Source: Streptomyces dioscori (GTDB lineage: Bacteria; Actinomycetota; Actinomycetes; Streptomycetales; Streptomycetaceae). Taken from it: a DNA stretch of 64,000 bases. Below are positions 51,130 to 60,070 of this stretch, piece by piece. The position numbers and the translations under genes are program-made. Location: the NCBI RefSeq assembly GCF_003024195.1, contig NZ_KZ679042.1, forward strand, positions 1 to 64,000. Reading direction: 5' to 3'. Numbering within the stretch: position 1 is the first letter of the stretch; each line of letters begins with the position of its first letter. Below the pieces are notes generated by a model. That model was not told where the DNA came from. It saw nothing but the letters and a program-made list of their open reading frames with translations, and did not search any database.

Positions 51130-51245
51130 CGCCCCCGGCCGAAGCGTTCAAGTAGGCATCTTTCAGCCGTGCGCCACCACGGCGACGGGGGCCGTGGCGT
51201 GGTGCAGGACGGCGGCGCTGCCGGCCGGGGCCCTGCTTCCGCCGC

Positions 51246-51341
51246 TGGTTCTGGCTCGCGCCGGACGGCGGCACCGTGTTCGGCGCGGCCTTCTGCGTGT
51301 GGCTGATGAGCCAGGCACTGTACGAGATCGGTACCAGGTGA
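51246..51341 (+). pseudogene. Possible C-terminal fragment of a membrane protein
   Basis: Reads WFWLAPDGGTVFGAAFCVWL then MSQALYEIGTR and a stop: a plausible last transmembrane helix and tail. The frame has no supported start. It may be a gene relic; the rest of 51130-51487 shows nothing else. Confidence 0.3.
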
Positions 51342-51487
51342 CCGGCACCGCCCAGTGGAATCCCGTGACACCGGCGACGACGCTGCGCGGGGCGGGGCGC
51401 GGGGCGGGGCGCGGACGATTCCGTGCCGCAGGTTGCGACCTGACCGTCGGCATGCCGATCGCCACCCGCTGGTGGAGCTGCTGGGGC

Positions 51488-52450
51488 TCACCGGTTGAGC
51501 GTGGCCTGCGCGATGACCTGCCGGATGGCCTTGAGGGCGAGGTCGGGGCGGTCGACGTGGATGTAGTGCCCGCTGCCGGCGGCGGTGCCGACGCGGCTGC
51601 GGGCGGAGAGGGCGCGCCACTGCTGCTGGCCCTCGGACCACATCCGCTCCAGCGCGGGCCCGTAGGTGGGGACCTCGGCGAACTGGGACTCGTGCTTGAT
51701 GATCCGTACCGGGATGCGCCCCGCCGAACGGACCGGCGCGTCGGCGATGAGGAACTGCTCGGGGTTCTGGCCCTCGTTCACCGCGATGGTCTGGTCGCGC
51801 AGTTCGGCCGCCGTGCCGGTCGCGGACTCGGGGATCGCCTTCCGGATGCCGGCGGTGAGGGCCGGGATCGTGGCGTCCAGCAGGACCAGGCCCGTGATCC
51901 TGTCCCGGTGGTCGGGGGCGTACCGGGCGGCGATGTAGCCGCCGAGCGAGTGGCCGGCCAGGACGACTGGCTGGTCACCGGCGATCCGGTCGAGCACGCC
52001 CGTCAGGATCCTGCCGCTGTCGGCGACGGTCTGGAGGCCGTTCGGCTGATCGCTCGCTCCTTCCCCGAGCCGGTCGTAGGAGCAGACCCTGCCGTCGCCG
52101 CCGAGGGGCCGCTGCAGCCCGGCCATCGTCTCCAGTCCGTCGCCGCCCCCGGCCATCAGGACGACGACGGGCTTTCGGGCCACGGTCCGGCCGGAGCACG
52201 AGACGTTGACCGAGTATCCGTCGACGCGGATCTTCTTGGTCCCCGTGAAGGCATCCCCATGACCGTGGCCGCGGCCGTGACCGTCGCCCGGCCGCGCGGA
52301 CATGGCGGTCGCGGTGGTCGCGGCCGCGGTCTGCGCGGTCCAGGACGTCGGCTGGGCCTGCGTCGCGACCTGGCCGTAGCCGACGACAGCGGCGCCTGCC
52401 ACCGCGCAGAACGTCGTTGCCAGAGCGGTGGTCCTGAGGGTGCGGTTCAC
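51488..52450 (-). CDS. Secreted alpha/beta hydrolase
   Basis: A 320-residue exported hydrolase from the GTG at 52450 (VNRTLRTTALATTF), with GGAG six bases upstream. The signal peptide runs to about residue 30. A Gly/His-rich linker (GDGHGRGHGHG) precedes the hydrolase fold. The nucleophile serine is in LAGHSLGGYIAARYA, the acid in LVLLDATIPALT, and the catalytic histidine in GSGHYIHVDRPD. The oxyanion region is VVVLMAGGGDGLETM. Substrate is unknown; the family spans esterases, lipases and peptidases. Confidence 0.85.
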   Translation of the reverse strand: MNRTLRTTALATTFCAVAGAAVVGYGQVATQAQPTSWTAQTAAATTATAMSARPGDGHGRGHGHGDAFTGTKKIRVDGYSVNVSCSGRTVARKPVVVLMAGGGDGLETMAGLQRPLGGDGRVCSYDRLGEGASDQPNGLQTVADSGRILTGVLDRIAGDQPVVLAGHSLGGYIAARYAPDHRDRITGLVLLDATIPALTAGIRKAIPESATGTAAELRDQTIAVNEGQNPEQFLIADAPVRSAGRIPVRIIKHESQFAEVPTYGPALERMWSEGQQQWRALSARSRVGTAAGSGHYIHVDRPDLALKAIRQVIAQATLNR

Positions 52451-52616
52451 GTGGATCTCCAAAGCGACAAGGGAGGGCACAGGGGCCGGCCGGAAGGGGA
52501 AGCCGCGCGTTTCGCTGTACCGCGGCGACACCGAGGACGCTACGGTTCCGGCGCCCACGGATCGTCACCTGTCAGAGGTCACCTGCGCGTAGCTCGCACG
52601 GGGGACAGCGGCTCCC

Positions 52617-53127
52617 CTACAGGACGGGCTTGCCCTTCGTGAACAGCCATGTCCGGAAGAGGTCGTCGAGCTGGCGGCCCGAGATCTTCTCGGCGAGCCG
52701 GATGAAATCGTCGGTGTTCACGTTCCCGTACCGGTTCTGCCGGGTCCAGGTCGGGAGGAGCTCGAAGAACGCCTTGTCGCCGATGCGCTCGCACAGGACC
52801 TGGAGCGTCATCGCGCCGCGCTCGCTGGTAGACGGCGGAGGCGAACATCGTGTCGCGCTGCGGATCGCCGACGACCGTCTGCCAGAAGGCCGACTCGGCG
52901 GGCCGCGCGTTGTAGCCCGCGAGGAAGGCGTCGTGGGCGCTCTGGGTGCCCCTGTGCTCGCTCCACAGCCAATGGGAGTAGGTCGCGAAGCCTTCGTTGA
53001 GCCGTATGTGCTGCCACTTCTCGACCGTGACGGAGTCGCCGTTCCACTGGTGGGCGAGCTCGTGGAAGATGGTGCCCTCGTTGCGGACGGCGGAGTAGAC
53101 CGGCTTGGTCTGGGTCTCCAGGCTCTA
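52617..53127 (-). pseudogene. M1-family metallopeptidase, truncated and frameshifted
   Basis: The minus strand encodes the gluzincin core of an M1 aminopeptidase. It reads ETQTKPVYSA, then the zinc motif HELAHQWNGD with the second ligand in RLNEGFATYSHWLW, then TMFASAVYQR. There a tandem CGCT duplication (52819-52826) shifts frame by four bases. The remaining sequence (MTLQVLCERIGDKAFFELLP to a stop at 52617) continues in another frame. Deleting one CGCT restores VYQRGAMTLQV. The N-terminal two thirds of the gene are missing beyond 53127. Confidence 0.85.
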
Positions 53128-53312
53128 CCCTCCCCCGAGCGGGCGTGTGCATGACCTACTGCCGGATTTTTGCCAAGTCATCATGTTCTGCTGGTCAGTT
53201 GACGCCCGAACCTTGACTCATTTCAGTCCTCCGACGCGTCGTCAAAGTGCCTCAACTGGTCGAGAAAGCGGACCGCTCGGGGACAAAGACGAGTTTGGTG
53301 TGGAACGTTCCG

Positions 53313-53358
53313 CAACCGGATCCGGCCGGTTGACACCACGTGAGCCGCTCGGTTTACT
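53313..53358 (+). promoter_or_regulatory. Promoter and palindromic operator of the GH114 gene
   Basis: TTGACA (53330-53335) is followed by a 17-bp spacer and TTTACT (53353-53358). Overlapping the -35 is a palindrome with CAACCGG (53313-53319) and CCGGTTG (53326-53332) arms, so a regulator bound there would block or recruit polymerase. The gene starts about 150 bp downstream, leaving a long leader. The rest of 53128-53511 shows no gene. Confidence 0.6.
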
Positions 53359-53511
53359 CCCTGCAACGCCAACATCAAGACTCTTGGCGCCAGAGGTACG
53401 CCCAGCCGGTAGTGCGGTTCTCTCCACCGCAAGTCCGGACACAGTCGCCAGGACGGACGCATTCAAGCGCAGTCCGAGGCGGGGACGTACCCCCACCTTC
53501 TGGAGCTCCAC

Positions 53512-54330
53512 ATGTCCCACACCCATCGTGTGCGATCCCGCAGGCCCGCCGTCGTGGCAGCGTCCCTGACGTGTGCCGTCGTCGGAGGTCTGCTCGTCTC
53601 GTCGAGCGCGAACGCCGCCGCTCCGGCGGTCGAACTGCCCCCGGCCAACGCACCCTTCGACTACCAGATAGGCCAGGCCTACACCCCGGCGTCCGGCGTC
53701 AAGGTGGTCTCCCGCGACCACACCGCGTCCCCGGCCGCCGGTCTGTACAACATCTGTTACGTCAACGCCTTCCAGGCTCAGCCGGGAGCCGAGGAGGAAT
53801 GGGGCGACCTGCTGCTGACGGACGCCGACGGAGAGGTCGTCTACGACCCGGACTGGGACGAGGCCTTCCTCGACATCCGCACCGCCGCCAAGCGCCAGCG
53901 GGTCGCCGCGAAGGTCAACGCCTGGGTCGACACCTGCGCCGACAAGGGATTCGACGCCGTCGAGCCCGACAACCTCGACTCCTTCACCCGGACCGACCTG
54001 ATCAGCGAGGACAACGCCAAGGCGTTCGTCAGGCTGCTCGCGGACCACGCCCACGACAAGGGCCTGGCCATCGGACAGAAGAACACACCGCAGCTCTCCA
54101 CCGAGCGCTCCGCGACCGGCCTGGACTTCGCAGTCGCCGAGGAGTGCGGCGAGTGGAAGGAGTGCGGCGACTACACCGAGGGCTTCAACGACAACGTCAT
54201 CGTGATCGAGTACAAGCAGAAGTACTTCGACGAGACGTGCGCCCAGTGGGGCGGCCGCCTGAGCGTCGTCCTGCGTGATGTGTTCGTCACCGCCCCCGGC
54301 GACAGCGGATACGTTCGCAAGGCCTGCTGA
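53512..54330 (+). CDS. Secreted endo-alpha-1,4-polygalactosaminidase (GH114)
   Basis: 272 residues. Signal peptide of about 35 residues ending NAA. The GH114 TIM-barrel motifs are present: FDYQIGQAYTPASGVKVVSR, YNICYVNAFQAQPG, the acid-bearing DTCADKGFDAVEPDNLDSFT, LAIGQKNTPQL and FAVAEECGEWKECGDY. The family cleaves alpha-1,4-galactosaminogalactan, a fungal and bacterial exopolysaccharide. GGAG precedes the ATG. Transcription from the promoter at 53330-53358 and termination at 54390-54420 make it monocistronic. Confidence 0.9.
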   Translation: MSHTHRVRSRRPAVVAASLTCAVVGGLLVSSSANAAAPAVELPPANAPFDYQIGQAYTPASGVKVVSRDHTASPAAGLYNICYVNAFQAQPGAEEEWGDLLLTDADGEVVYDPDWDEAFLDIRTAAKRQRVAAKVNAWVDTCADKGFDAVEPDNLDSFTRTDLISEDNAKAFVRLLADHAHDKGLAIGQKNTPQLSTERSATGLDFAVAEECGEWKECGDYTEGFNDNVIVIEYKQKYFDETCAQWGGRLSVVLRDVFVTAPGDSGYVRKAC

Positions 54331-54389
54331 CGCCTGTTGAGGTCGTCTGAGGTCGTCTGAGGTCTGCTGAGGTCTGCTGACGCGGCCGG

Positions 54390-54420
54390 ATGGGCCGGCT
54401 CCCTTCGCGAGCCGGCCCAT
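54390..54420. terminator. Terminator after the GH114 gene
   Basis: ATGGGCCGGCTC (54390-54401) and GAGCCGGCCCAT (54409-54420) are perfect 12-bp arms with a 7-base loop. They lie between the GH114 stop and the converging ROK gene. Tandem GGTCGTCTGA/GGTCTGCTGA decamers precede the hairpin at about 54340-54380. Confidence 0.8.
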
Positions 54421-54438
54421 TCCCTGCCGATCGGCGCA

Positions 54439-55644
54439 TTACGCTCCGGCGCGGGCCAGGGTCTCCAGGGGGCCGACCAGGATCTCGGAGAAGGCGAGTT
54501 CGGCGGCTCCGATGAGCACCGCGTCGTCGCCGAGTTCTCCCACGCGCAGCCGGAGGTTCTCGCGGGAGGCTCTGAGAGCGATGCGGTTGATACGGCTGCG
54601 GATCTGGGCCGCCGAGCCGAGGAACACCTCGCGGAGCGTCCCGCCGAACACGACCGTGCGCGGGTTGAGCACATTGACCAGGTTGGCGACGCCGATGCCG
54701 AGCCAGTCGCCGATGTCGTGCAGGGCGGCGCGGGCCGTGATGTCGCCCCGGTCGGCCGCTTCGACGACGGCGTGCACGGCTTCCCGGCCGGTGGCCGACG
54801 GGTCGCGCCGCGCGGCCTCCAGCAGGGCGCGCTCCCCCGCCTCGGCTTCGAGGCAGCCGTTCGCCCCGCAGCCGCAGGGCCTGCCGCCGCGCGGGTTGAC
54901 GACCATGTGCCCGATCTCGCCGCCGTATCCCTGGTCGCCGGACAGCAACTGGCCGCCGGTGACGACACCACCGCCGATACCGATGTCGCCGTGCAGGTAC
55001 AAGAGGTCCTGGCAGCCGGCCCCGGCTCCGCGCAGATGTTCCGCGAGCGCGCCTAGGCTGGCCTCGTTGCCCACCGAGACCGGCAGGCCGAGCCCCAGCA
55101 GGCGCATGAGGTCCTCGCCGAACTCCTCGTCCTCCCAGCCGAGATGGGGGGCGGCACGGACGAGGCCGTCGGGGCGGCGCACCATCCCGCGGACGGCGGC
55201 GGCCACACCGACGCAGTAGGTGCCGTGCCCTGCCGCGTCCACCATGTCCAGCGCGGCCCCGGCGAGGACCTCGGCCACCTTGCCTGCGTCGCGCCGGCCG
55301 GCAGGTACCGAGATCTCCCTGCGGTCGAGGAAGACCCCGCCCAGACCGATGCGGGCGGCGGCCAGCCGGTCGACCCCCACGTCGAAGGCGAGGACGTACA
55401 CGCGGTCGGACTCGGGCCGTACGACCAGGGACGGCCGGCCGGCCCGGCCGGTGTCCCGGGGCAGTTCCTCGCGGACCAGGCCGGCCGAGCCCAGCTCGCT
55501 CACCAGTCCCAGGATGGTGCTGCGGTTGAGTCCCATGCGCTCGGCCAGGACGGCACGCGACATGGATCCGCCGATGTGCACATGACGGAGCAGGGTGCCG
55601 AGGTTGTGCCGGCGGATCTCCTCCTGCGAGGGACCGGCTTTCAT
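54439..55644 (-). CDS. rok7B7: ROK-family transcriptional regulator (Rok7B7-like)
   Basis: 401 residues from the ATG at 55644 (MKAGPSQEEIRRHNLGTLL). An N-terminal winged HTH (MSRAVLAERMGLNRSTILGL) is followed by a ROK sugar-kinase-like domain: LHGDIGIGGGVVTGGQLLSG, the zinc motif CGCGANGCLEAEAG preceded by GHMVVNPRGGRP, and NVLNPRTVVFGGTLRE. The gene lies 13 bp after xylH in the same direction. S. coelicolor has rok7B7 (SCO6008) next to xylFGH (SCO6009-6011), where it represses xylose uptake and influences carbon control and antibiotic production. I infer orthology from synteny and architecture. Confidence 0.88.
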   Translation of the reverse strand: MKAGPSQEEIRRHNLGTLLRHVHIGGSMSRAVLAERMGLNRSTILGLVSELGSAGLVREELPRDTGRAGRPSLVVRPESDRVYVLAFDVGVDRLAAARIGLGGVFLDRREISVPAGRRDAGKVAEVLAGAALDMVDAAGHGTYCVGVAAAVRGMVRRPDGLVRAAPHLGWEDEEFGEDLMRLLGLGLPVSVGNEASLGALAEHLRGAGAGCQDLLYLHGDIGIGGGVVTGGQLLSGDQGYGGEIGHMVVNPRGGRPCGCGANGCLEAEAGERALLEAARRDPSATGREAVHAVVEAADRGDITARAALHDIGDWLGIGVANLVNVLNPRTVVFGGTLREVFLGSAAQIRSRINRIALRASRENLRLRVGELGDDAVLIGAAELAFSEILVGPLETLARAGA

Positions 55645-55657
55645 GGCACCCCAGACA

Positions 55658-56938
55658 TCATCGTCGTACGGCCCGGCGACGGGACAGCGCATCCACGCCT
55701 GCGGCCACCAGCAGAACCGAACCCGTGACAGCGTACTTGACCCCTGAGCTGTACCCCATGAGACCCATGCCGTTCTGGATGACCGCGACGACCATCCCGC
55801 CGAGCACGGCGTCGAGGACCCTGCCCCGGCCGCCGAACAGGCTCGTCCCGCCGATCACGGCGGCGCCGACCGCCAGCAGCAGCACGTTGCTGCCACCGGT
55901 GTTGGGGTCCACCGAGTTGCCCCGGGACGCGGCGATGATGCCGCCGACCGCGGCCAGGGAGGAACAGATGACGAAGGCGGAGATCCGGATGGCGGCCACG
56001 TTGATGCCGGCCCGGCGGGCCGCCTCGGCGTTGCCGCCCACCGCGTAGATGTGCAGGCCGAACGAGGTGCGCTGGAGCAGGAACGTACCGGCGACCAGCA
56101 GGACCGCGATGACCGGGACCACGATCGGCACCCCTTTGAGCGAGTCGACGATGACGTTGCGGCTGCGCTCCTGGTTCAGCAGGTGGACCGCGATCGCGCC
56201 GAGCACCGCCAGGCCGCCGATCCTGACCGCGAGCAGGGCGAGCGGGGCGGGGGCGAGCCCGCGCCGCCTGCGGTTGCGGCTCTGCCGGAACTGGATCGCC
56301 GCGTACCCCCCGACACCGACGGCGAGGAGGACCCAGCCCAGCGCCGGGGACAGGTTGTTGTTGGCGACGGCCAGGATCGTGTCGTCCCGGATCGAGATGT
56401 TCGTGCCTTCCTTCAACAGCATCAGCACGATGCCCTGGAACCCCAGGAAGGCGGCCAGCGTGACCACGAACGAGGGAATGCCGACCTTCGCCACCAGCAG
56501 GCCCAGCAGCAGGCCGATGACCGTGCCCGTGAGGATCGCCGCGCCGGCCGCGCCGTACCAGGGCCAGCCGTGGTCGGTGAGCAGGATGGCGAGGACGGCG
56601 GCGCAGACCCCGCTGGCGTACCCCGCGGACAGGTCGATCTCGCCGAGGAGGAGGACGAAGACCAGCCCCATGGCGATGGCGATGCTGCCCGCGCCCTGGG
56701 TGAGCAGGTTGGCGAAGTTCAGCTCGGACAGGAAGACGGGGCGCAGGGAGGCGAAGAACACGCACAGGACGATCAGGCCGAGTACGGCGGGCAGGGCGCC
56801 CAACTCGCCGCCCCTCACCCGGTCCACGTAGTTCCTGGCGACCGAGCGCAGACTCGCCGCTGTGGCCGCTCCGTTCTTCTTCGGCGTACCGGGACCGTGG
56901 GGCAGTTCCGGCTTCTCGGGGACGACGGCGGCGGTCAT
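55658..56938 (-). CDS. xylH: Xylose ABC transporter permease XylH
   Basis: A 426-residue inner-membrane permease. About ten hydrophobic helices, with a polar N-terminus of 35 residues. BPD-type motifs of the ribose/xylose class are LLGEIDLSAGYASGVCA, GIPSFVVTLAAFLGFQGIVL, FGLHIYAVGGNAEAARRAGI, and the EAA-like GGTSLFGGRGRVLDAVLGG. It overlaps xylG by ATGA. A longer central loop (RQSRNRRRRGLA) separates the two halves. Confidence 0.92.
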   Translation of the reverse strand: MTAAVVPEKPELPHGPGTPKKNGAATAASLRSVARNYVDRVRGGELGALPAVLGLIVLCVFFASLRPVFLSELNFANLLTQGAGSIAIAMGLVFVLLLGEIDLSAGYASGVCAAVLAILLTDHGWPWYGAAGAAILTGTVIGLLLGLLVAKVGIPSFVVTLAAFLGFQGIVLMLLKEGTNISIRDDTILAVANNNLSPALGWVLLAVGVGGYAAIQFRQSRNRRRRGLAPAPLALLAVRIGGLAVLGAIAVHLLNQERSRNVIVDSLKGVPIVVPVIAVLLVAGTFLLQRTSFGLHIYAVGGNAEAARRAGINVAAIRISAFVICSSLAAVGGIIAASRGNSVDPNTGGSNVLLLAVGAAVIGGTSLFGGRGRVLDAVLGGMVVAVIQNGMGLMGYSSGVKYAVTGSVLLVAAGVDALSRRRAVRR

Positions 56939-57720
56939 GCGGTGACTCCGTTGCTCCGGGCGAGGCCGAGGTCTCCGCTGCGGCCCGAGGTGATGAGTTC
57001 GACGACCTGGGAGTGCGTCACGTCCGACGTGCTGACCTGGGCGGCCATCCGGCCCAGGTAGAGGGCGGCGATCCGGTCGGACACCGCGAAGACGTCGTTC
57101 ATGTTGTGCGAGATCAGGACCACGGCGAGGCCGTTGTCGGCCAGCCGCCGGACCAGTTCGAGGACCTGTGCCGTCTGGGCGACACCGAGCGCGGCGGTCG
57201 GCTCGTCCAGGACGACGACCTTGCTGTTCCACAGCACGGCCTTGGCGATCGCCACGGTCTGCCGCTGACCGCCGGAGAGGCTGGAGACCTGCTGGCGGAT
57301 GGACTTGACGGTGCGGACCGACAGCCCTTCGAGGGTCTGCGTGGCCATCTCCTCCATCGTCGTGTCGTCCAGGACGAGCCCCCGGCGCTTCTCGCGGCCG
57401 AGGAACATGTTCTGCACGATGTCGAGGTTGTCGCAGAGCGCCAGGTCCTGGTAGACGATCTCGACGCCCAGGGCCGCCGCCTCACGCGGGCTGTGCACCT
57501 GGACCTGTGCGCCTTCGAACCAGTACTCGCCGCCGTCCATCGGATGGATGCCGCCGATGCACTTGACCAGGGTGGACTTGCCCGCGCCGTTGTCTCCGAC
57601 GAGCGCCGTCACCTCCCCCGGGCGGACGTCGAAGGACACGTCGTGCAGGACCTGCACGGCGCCGAAGCTCTTGTCGATCCCGCTCAGTCGAAGGATCGGG
57701 GTCGTCGGGGTCGCTGTCAT
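56935..57720 (-). CDS. xylG: Xylose ABC transporter ATP-binding protein XylG
   Basis: A 261-residue single-domain ATPase. Walker A: GDNGAGKSTLVKCIGG. Signature: SLSGGQRQTVAIAKAVL. Walker B: KVVVLDEPTAALGV with ISHNMNDVFAV. Most sugar ATPases of this type have two fused domains; the single domain fits the actinobacterial XylG/FrcA-like form, which works as a dimer. AAGGAG lies upstream of the ATG at 57720. A strong hairpin separates it from xylF. Confidence 0.92.
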   Translation of the reverse strand: MTATPTTPILRLSGIDKSFGAVQVLHDVSFDVRPGEVTALVGDNGAGKSTLVKCIGGIHPMDGGEYWFEGAQVQVHSPREAAALGVEIVYQDLALCDNLDIVQNMFLGREKRRGLVLDDTTMEEMATQTLEGLSVRTVKSIRQQVSSLSGGQRQTVAIAKAVLWNSKVVVLDEPTAALGVAQTAQVLELVRRLADNGLAVVLISHNMNDVFAVSDRIAALYLGRMAAQVSTSDVTHSQVVELITSGRSGDLGLARSNGVTA

Positions 57721-57751
57721 GGAGGACGGCTCCTTGAGGTCGTCATGAGGT

Positions 57752-57788
57752 CGCGGGTCCCGGGGAACGCGGAGCCCCGGGACCCGCG
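57752..57788. terminator. Intercistronic hairpin between xylF and xylG
   Basis: Perfect 14-bp arms (57752-57765, CGCGGGTCCCGGGG; 57775-57788) with a 9-base loop, followed on the xylF side by ACCGGTCGC tandem units (57812-57838). In binding-protein operons such stems protect the upstream mRNA or attenuate downstream expression, so that XylF is made in excess over XylG and XylH. Confidence 0.7.
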
Positions 57789-57870
57789 GTCGGGCCGGTC
57801 GGCCCGGTGGAACCGGTCGCACCGGTCGCACCGGTCGGCCCGGGTTGGCGGTCCGGTCGACCGCGCAGGG

Positions 57871-58977
57871 CTACTTGATGCCGGCCTGGGTGCACAGGGC
57901 GGCGTACTTGCCCTTGCACAGCTCCTCCTTGGTGACGAAGCCGTCGTCCACGACGTCCTGGATGTTCTCCTTGTAGATGGCCACCGGCGTCTCCAGCACG
58001 GACGGGACCTTGCGTTTGCCCTCGGGGTCCTCGACGGTCGCGTTGGTGTCGCCCTTCTCGCCCTTGGCGAGAGAGATGGCGAGCCGGGCCGTGGCGTCGG
58101 CCTCCTTCTTGACCGCCTTGTACACGGTCATGCACTGGTCGCCCGTAAGGATGTTCTGCAGGCCCTGCACGCCGGCGTCCTGGCCGGTGACCGGCACGTC
58201 ACCGTTGCGGTTCTGCTTGCGCAGGACGGCGATGGCCGCGTTGCCGAGAGTGTCGTTGGCGGCGAGCACGCCGCCGATCCTGGGCTGGCTGGTGAGCATC
58301 TGCTCGAAGATGGTGTTGGCCTGGGCGCTGTCCCAGTCCGGTACGGACTGGTCCGGGCCCTTCACGTACTCGCCCGACTTGTACTTCGGATCGAGGACGC
58401 TGTTGTAGCCCTCGGCGAAGAGAGTGGCGTTGTTGTCGGTCGGTGAGCCGTTGAGGGTGGCGATGATGGGCTTCTTGGCCTTCATGTCCGTCAGGCACTT
58501 GCTGAGGCCCTCGCCCTGCAGCTTGCCGACCGCGACGTTGTCGAAGCTCACGTAGTACTGGGCGGAGCCGCCGAGGGTGAGCCGGTCGTAGTCGATCGTG
58601 GCGACGCCCTGCGCCTTGGCCTTGTCCAGAACCGCCTTGCCCGTGCCGCTGTCCAGGTTCACGATCACCAGGACGTTCACACCGCTGGTGATCATCTGGT
58701 CCGCGATGGTCTGGAACTCCTGCTTGTCGTTCTGCGCGTTCTGGATGTCGTACTCGACGCCCGCCGCCTTGAACGCCTCGGAGAGGTACTTGCGGTCCGC
58801 CGTCTCCCAGCGGGGCGAGGACTTGCTGTCCGGGAGGATCACACCGATCTTCGGTTTGGAGCCGGATCCGGAGCCGGAACCGGAGTCACCGTCGTCCGAC
58901 GAGGAGTCGCCGCAGGCAGTGAGCGAACTGGCCAGCGCCACCGAGGCGGCGGTGAGAAGGAGGAATCCCTTGCGCAT
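57871..58977 (-). CDS. xylF: Xylose-binding lipoprotein XylF
   Basis: A 368-residue substrate-binding protein from the ATG at 58977 (MRKGFLLLTAASVALASSLT), with lipobox LTAC at about residue 22. A Gly-Ser linker (GSGSGSGSKP) leads to a type I periplasmic-binding fold: KIGVILPDSKSSPRWETADR, QMITSGVNVLVIVNLDSGTG, IDYDRLTLGGSAQYYVSFDN, GVLAANDTLGNAAI and GQDAGVQGLQNIL. Two cysteines near residues 160 and 295 may pair. It is first in the xylFGH-rok7B7 operon. AT-richer sequence at about 59165-59190 probably holds the promoter. Confidence 0.92.
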   Translation of the reverse strand: MRKGFLLLTAASVALASSLTACGDSSSDDGDSGSGSGSGSKPKIGVILPDSKSSPRWETADRKYLSEAFKAAGVEYDIQNAQNDKQEFQTIADQMITSGVNVLVIVNLDSGTGKAVLDKAKAQGVATIDYDRLTLGGSAQYYVSFDNVAVGKLQGEGLSKCLTDMKAKKPIIATLNGSPTDNNATLFAEGYNSVLDPKYKSGEYVKGPDQSVPDWDSAQANTIFEQMLTSQPRIGGVLAANDTLGNAAIAVLRKQNRNGDVPVTGQDAGVQGLQNILTGDQCMTVYKAVKKEADATARLAISLAKGEKGDTNATVEDPEGKRKVPSVLETPVAIYKENIQDVVDDGFVTKEELCKGKYAALCTQAGIK

Positions 58978-59316
58978 GGGAAGGGTCCTTTCTGGTGTCA
59001 CGACCGGACGACCGGACGACCGGACGTACGAGGGCGGTGAGGAGGAAGCCGAGAAGCGCGCTCTCGGAGGAATTGCCGGGTGTCGGGTGATCCGCCCGGA
59101 CTGAATGTTGTGAGCGGGAACTTACGACGCTCCGGACTCCGTGCCCAGAGCGCGGGAAGCGCTATTTGTCATCCGCCATAACAATTAGGTGACGCTGCCT
59201 CAACGCGGCGACCTGATGGCGTCGTCGAGGGCGTCGGTGCCGATGTCGACGGGCACGTCGTACATCGCCTCGCTCAGCACAGGATGTGGCCGACGGGCGC
59301 CACGACGCCGACCCGG

Positions 59317-59352
59317 CGGTCCGGGCGGTCCGGGCGGTCCCGGCGGTCCGGG
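59317..59352. repeat. 9-bp tandem repeat CGGTCCGGG
   Basis: Four consecutive 9-bp units (one imperfect) lie just upstream of the P-loop kinase gene, ending about 33 bp before its ATG. Confidence 0.7.
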
Positions 59353-59384
59353 CGGGGAAAGCGGTTGCCCTTCAGTGGCTTTCC

Positions 59385-59924
59385 ATGAACCATCCCGGTG
59401 TGACCACGTTGTTCTTGACTGTCGGCCTACCGGGGGCCGGGAAGACCACCAGGGCCCGGCAGTTGGCCAAAGAGCACGACGCGCTCCGGCTGACGCCCGA
59501 TGAATGGATGATTCCGCTGTTCGGCGAGCCGGAGGCGAACGGGAAGCGTGACGTCCTGGAAGGACGGCTGCTCTCGCTCGGCCTGGAGGCACTGAGGCTG
59601 GGAACCAACGTGATCCTGGACTTCGGATGCTGGTCACGTGACGAGAGGTCCGCGATCCGCTGGCTGACGCGGTCCGTGGGGGCGTGCTGCCGTCTGGTGT
59701 ACGTGCCGGTGGATCCTGAGACCCAGCGAGCCAGGATCGCCGACCGTCAGTCGACCACTCCGGAGCAGACCTTCCCGATGAGCGAGGCGGACCTCGCCCG
59801 CTGGCGTGCCCTGTTCGAGGAGCCGGACGCTGTGGAACTCGATGGGGATGAGATCGATGGGCCGCCTGCGGATTGGCGGGGTTGGCGCGAATGGGCGGCC
59901 CATCGGTGGCCGTCTTTCGTGTGA
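59385..59924 (+). CDS. P-loop kinase-like ATP-binding protein
   Basis: A 179-residue AAA_33-type P-loop protein. Walker A is TVGLPGAGKTTRARQLA at residues 12-28. DFGCWSRDERSAIRWL resembles the Walker B/lid region, and LVYVPVDPETQRARIADRQS matches the polynucleotide-kinase-like C-terminal strand with the arginine lid. Relatives include zeta-toxin-like and small-molecule (chloramphenicol, gluconate) kinases. The ATG at 59385 follows a GC-rich repeat. The substrate is not evident. Confidence 0.8.
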   Translation: MNHPGVTTLFLTVGLPGAGKTTRARQLAKEHDALRLTPDEWMIPLFGEPEANGKRDVLEGRLLSLGLEALRLGTNVILDFGCWSRDERSAIRWLTRSVGACCRLVYVPVDPETQRARIADRQSTTPEQTFPMSEADLARWRALFEEPDAVELDGDEIDGPPADWRGWREWAAHRWPSFV

Positions 59925-60070
59925 CGTGTGGTCACGGCTGCGCTGCGGCTGCGGGATCGTGTGAGTTCGTGGGGGCGCCGGTTCCTGGACGGTTCTCCGG
60001 GCCGGTTGTACAGGCAAGTCGGACGGGCCGACTCAACAGGGCCGGTCCTGCGGGGCGGCCCGTCTGAGCC

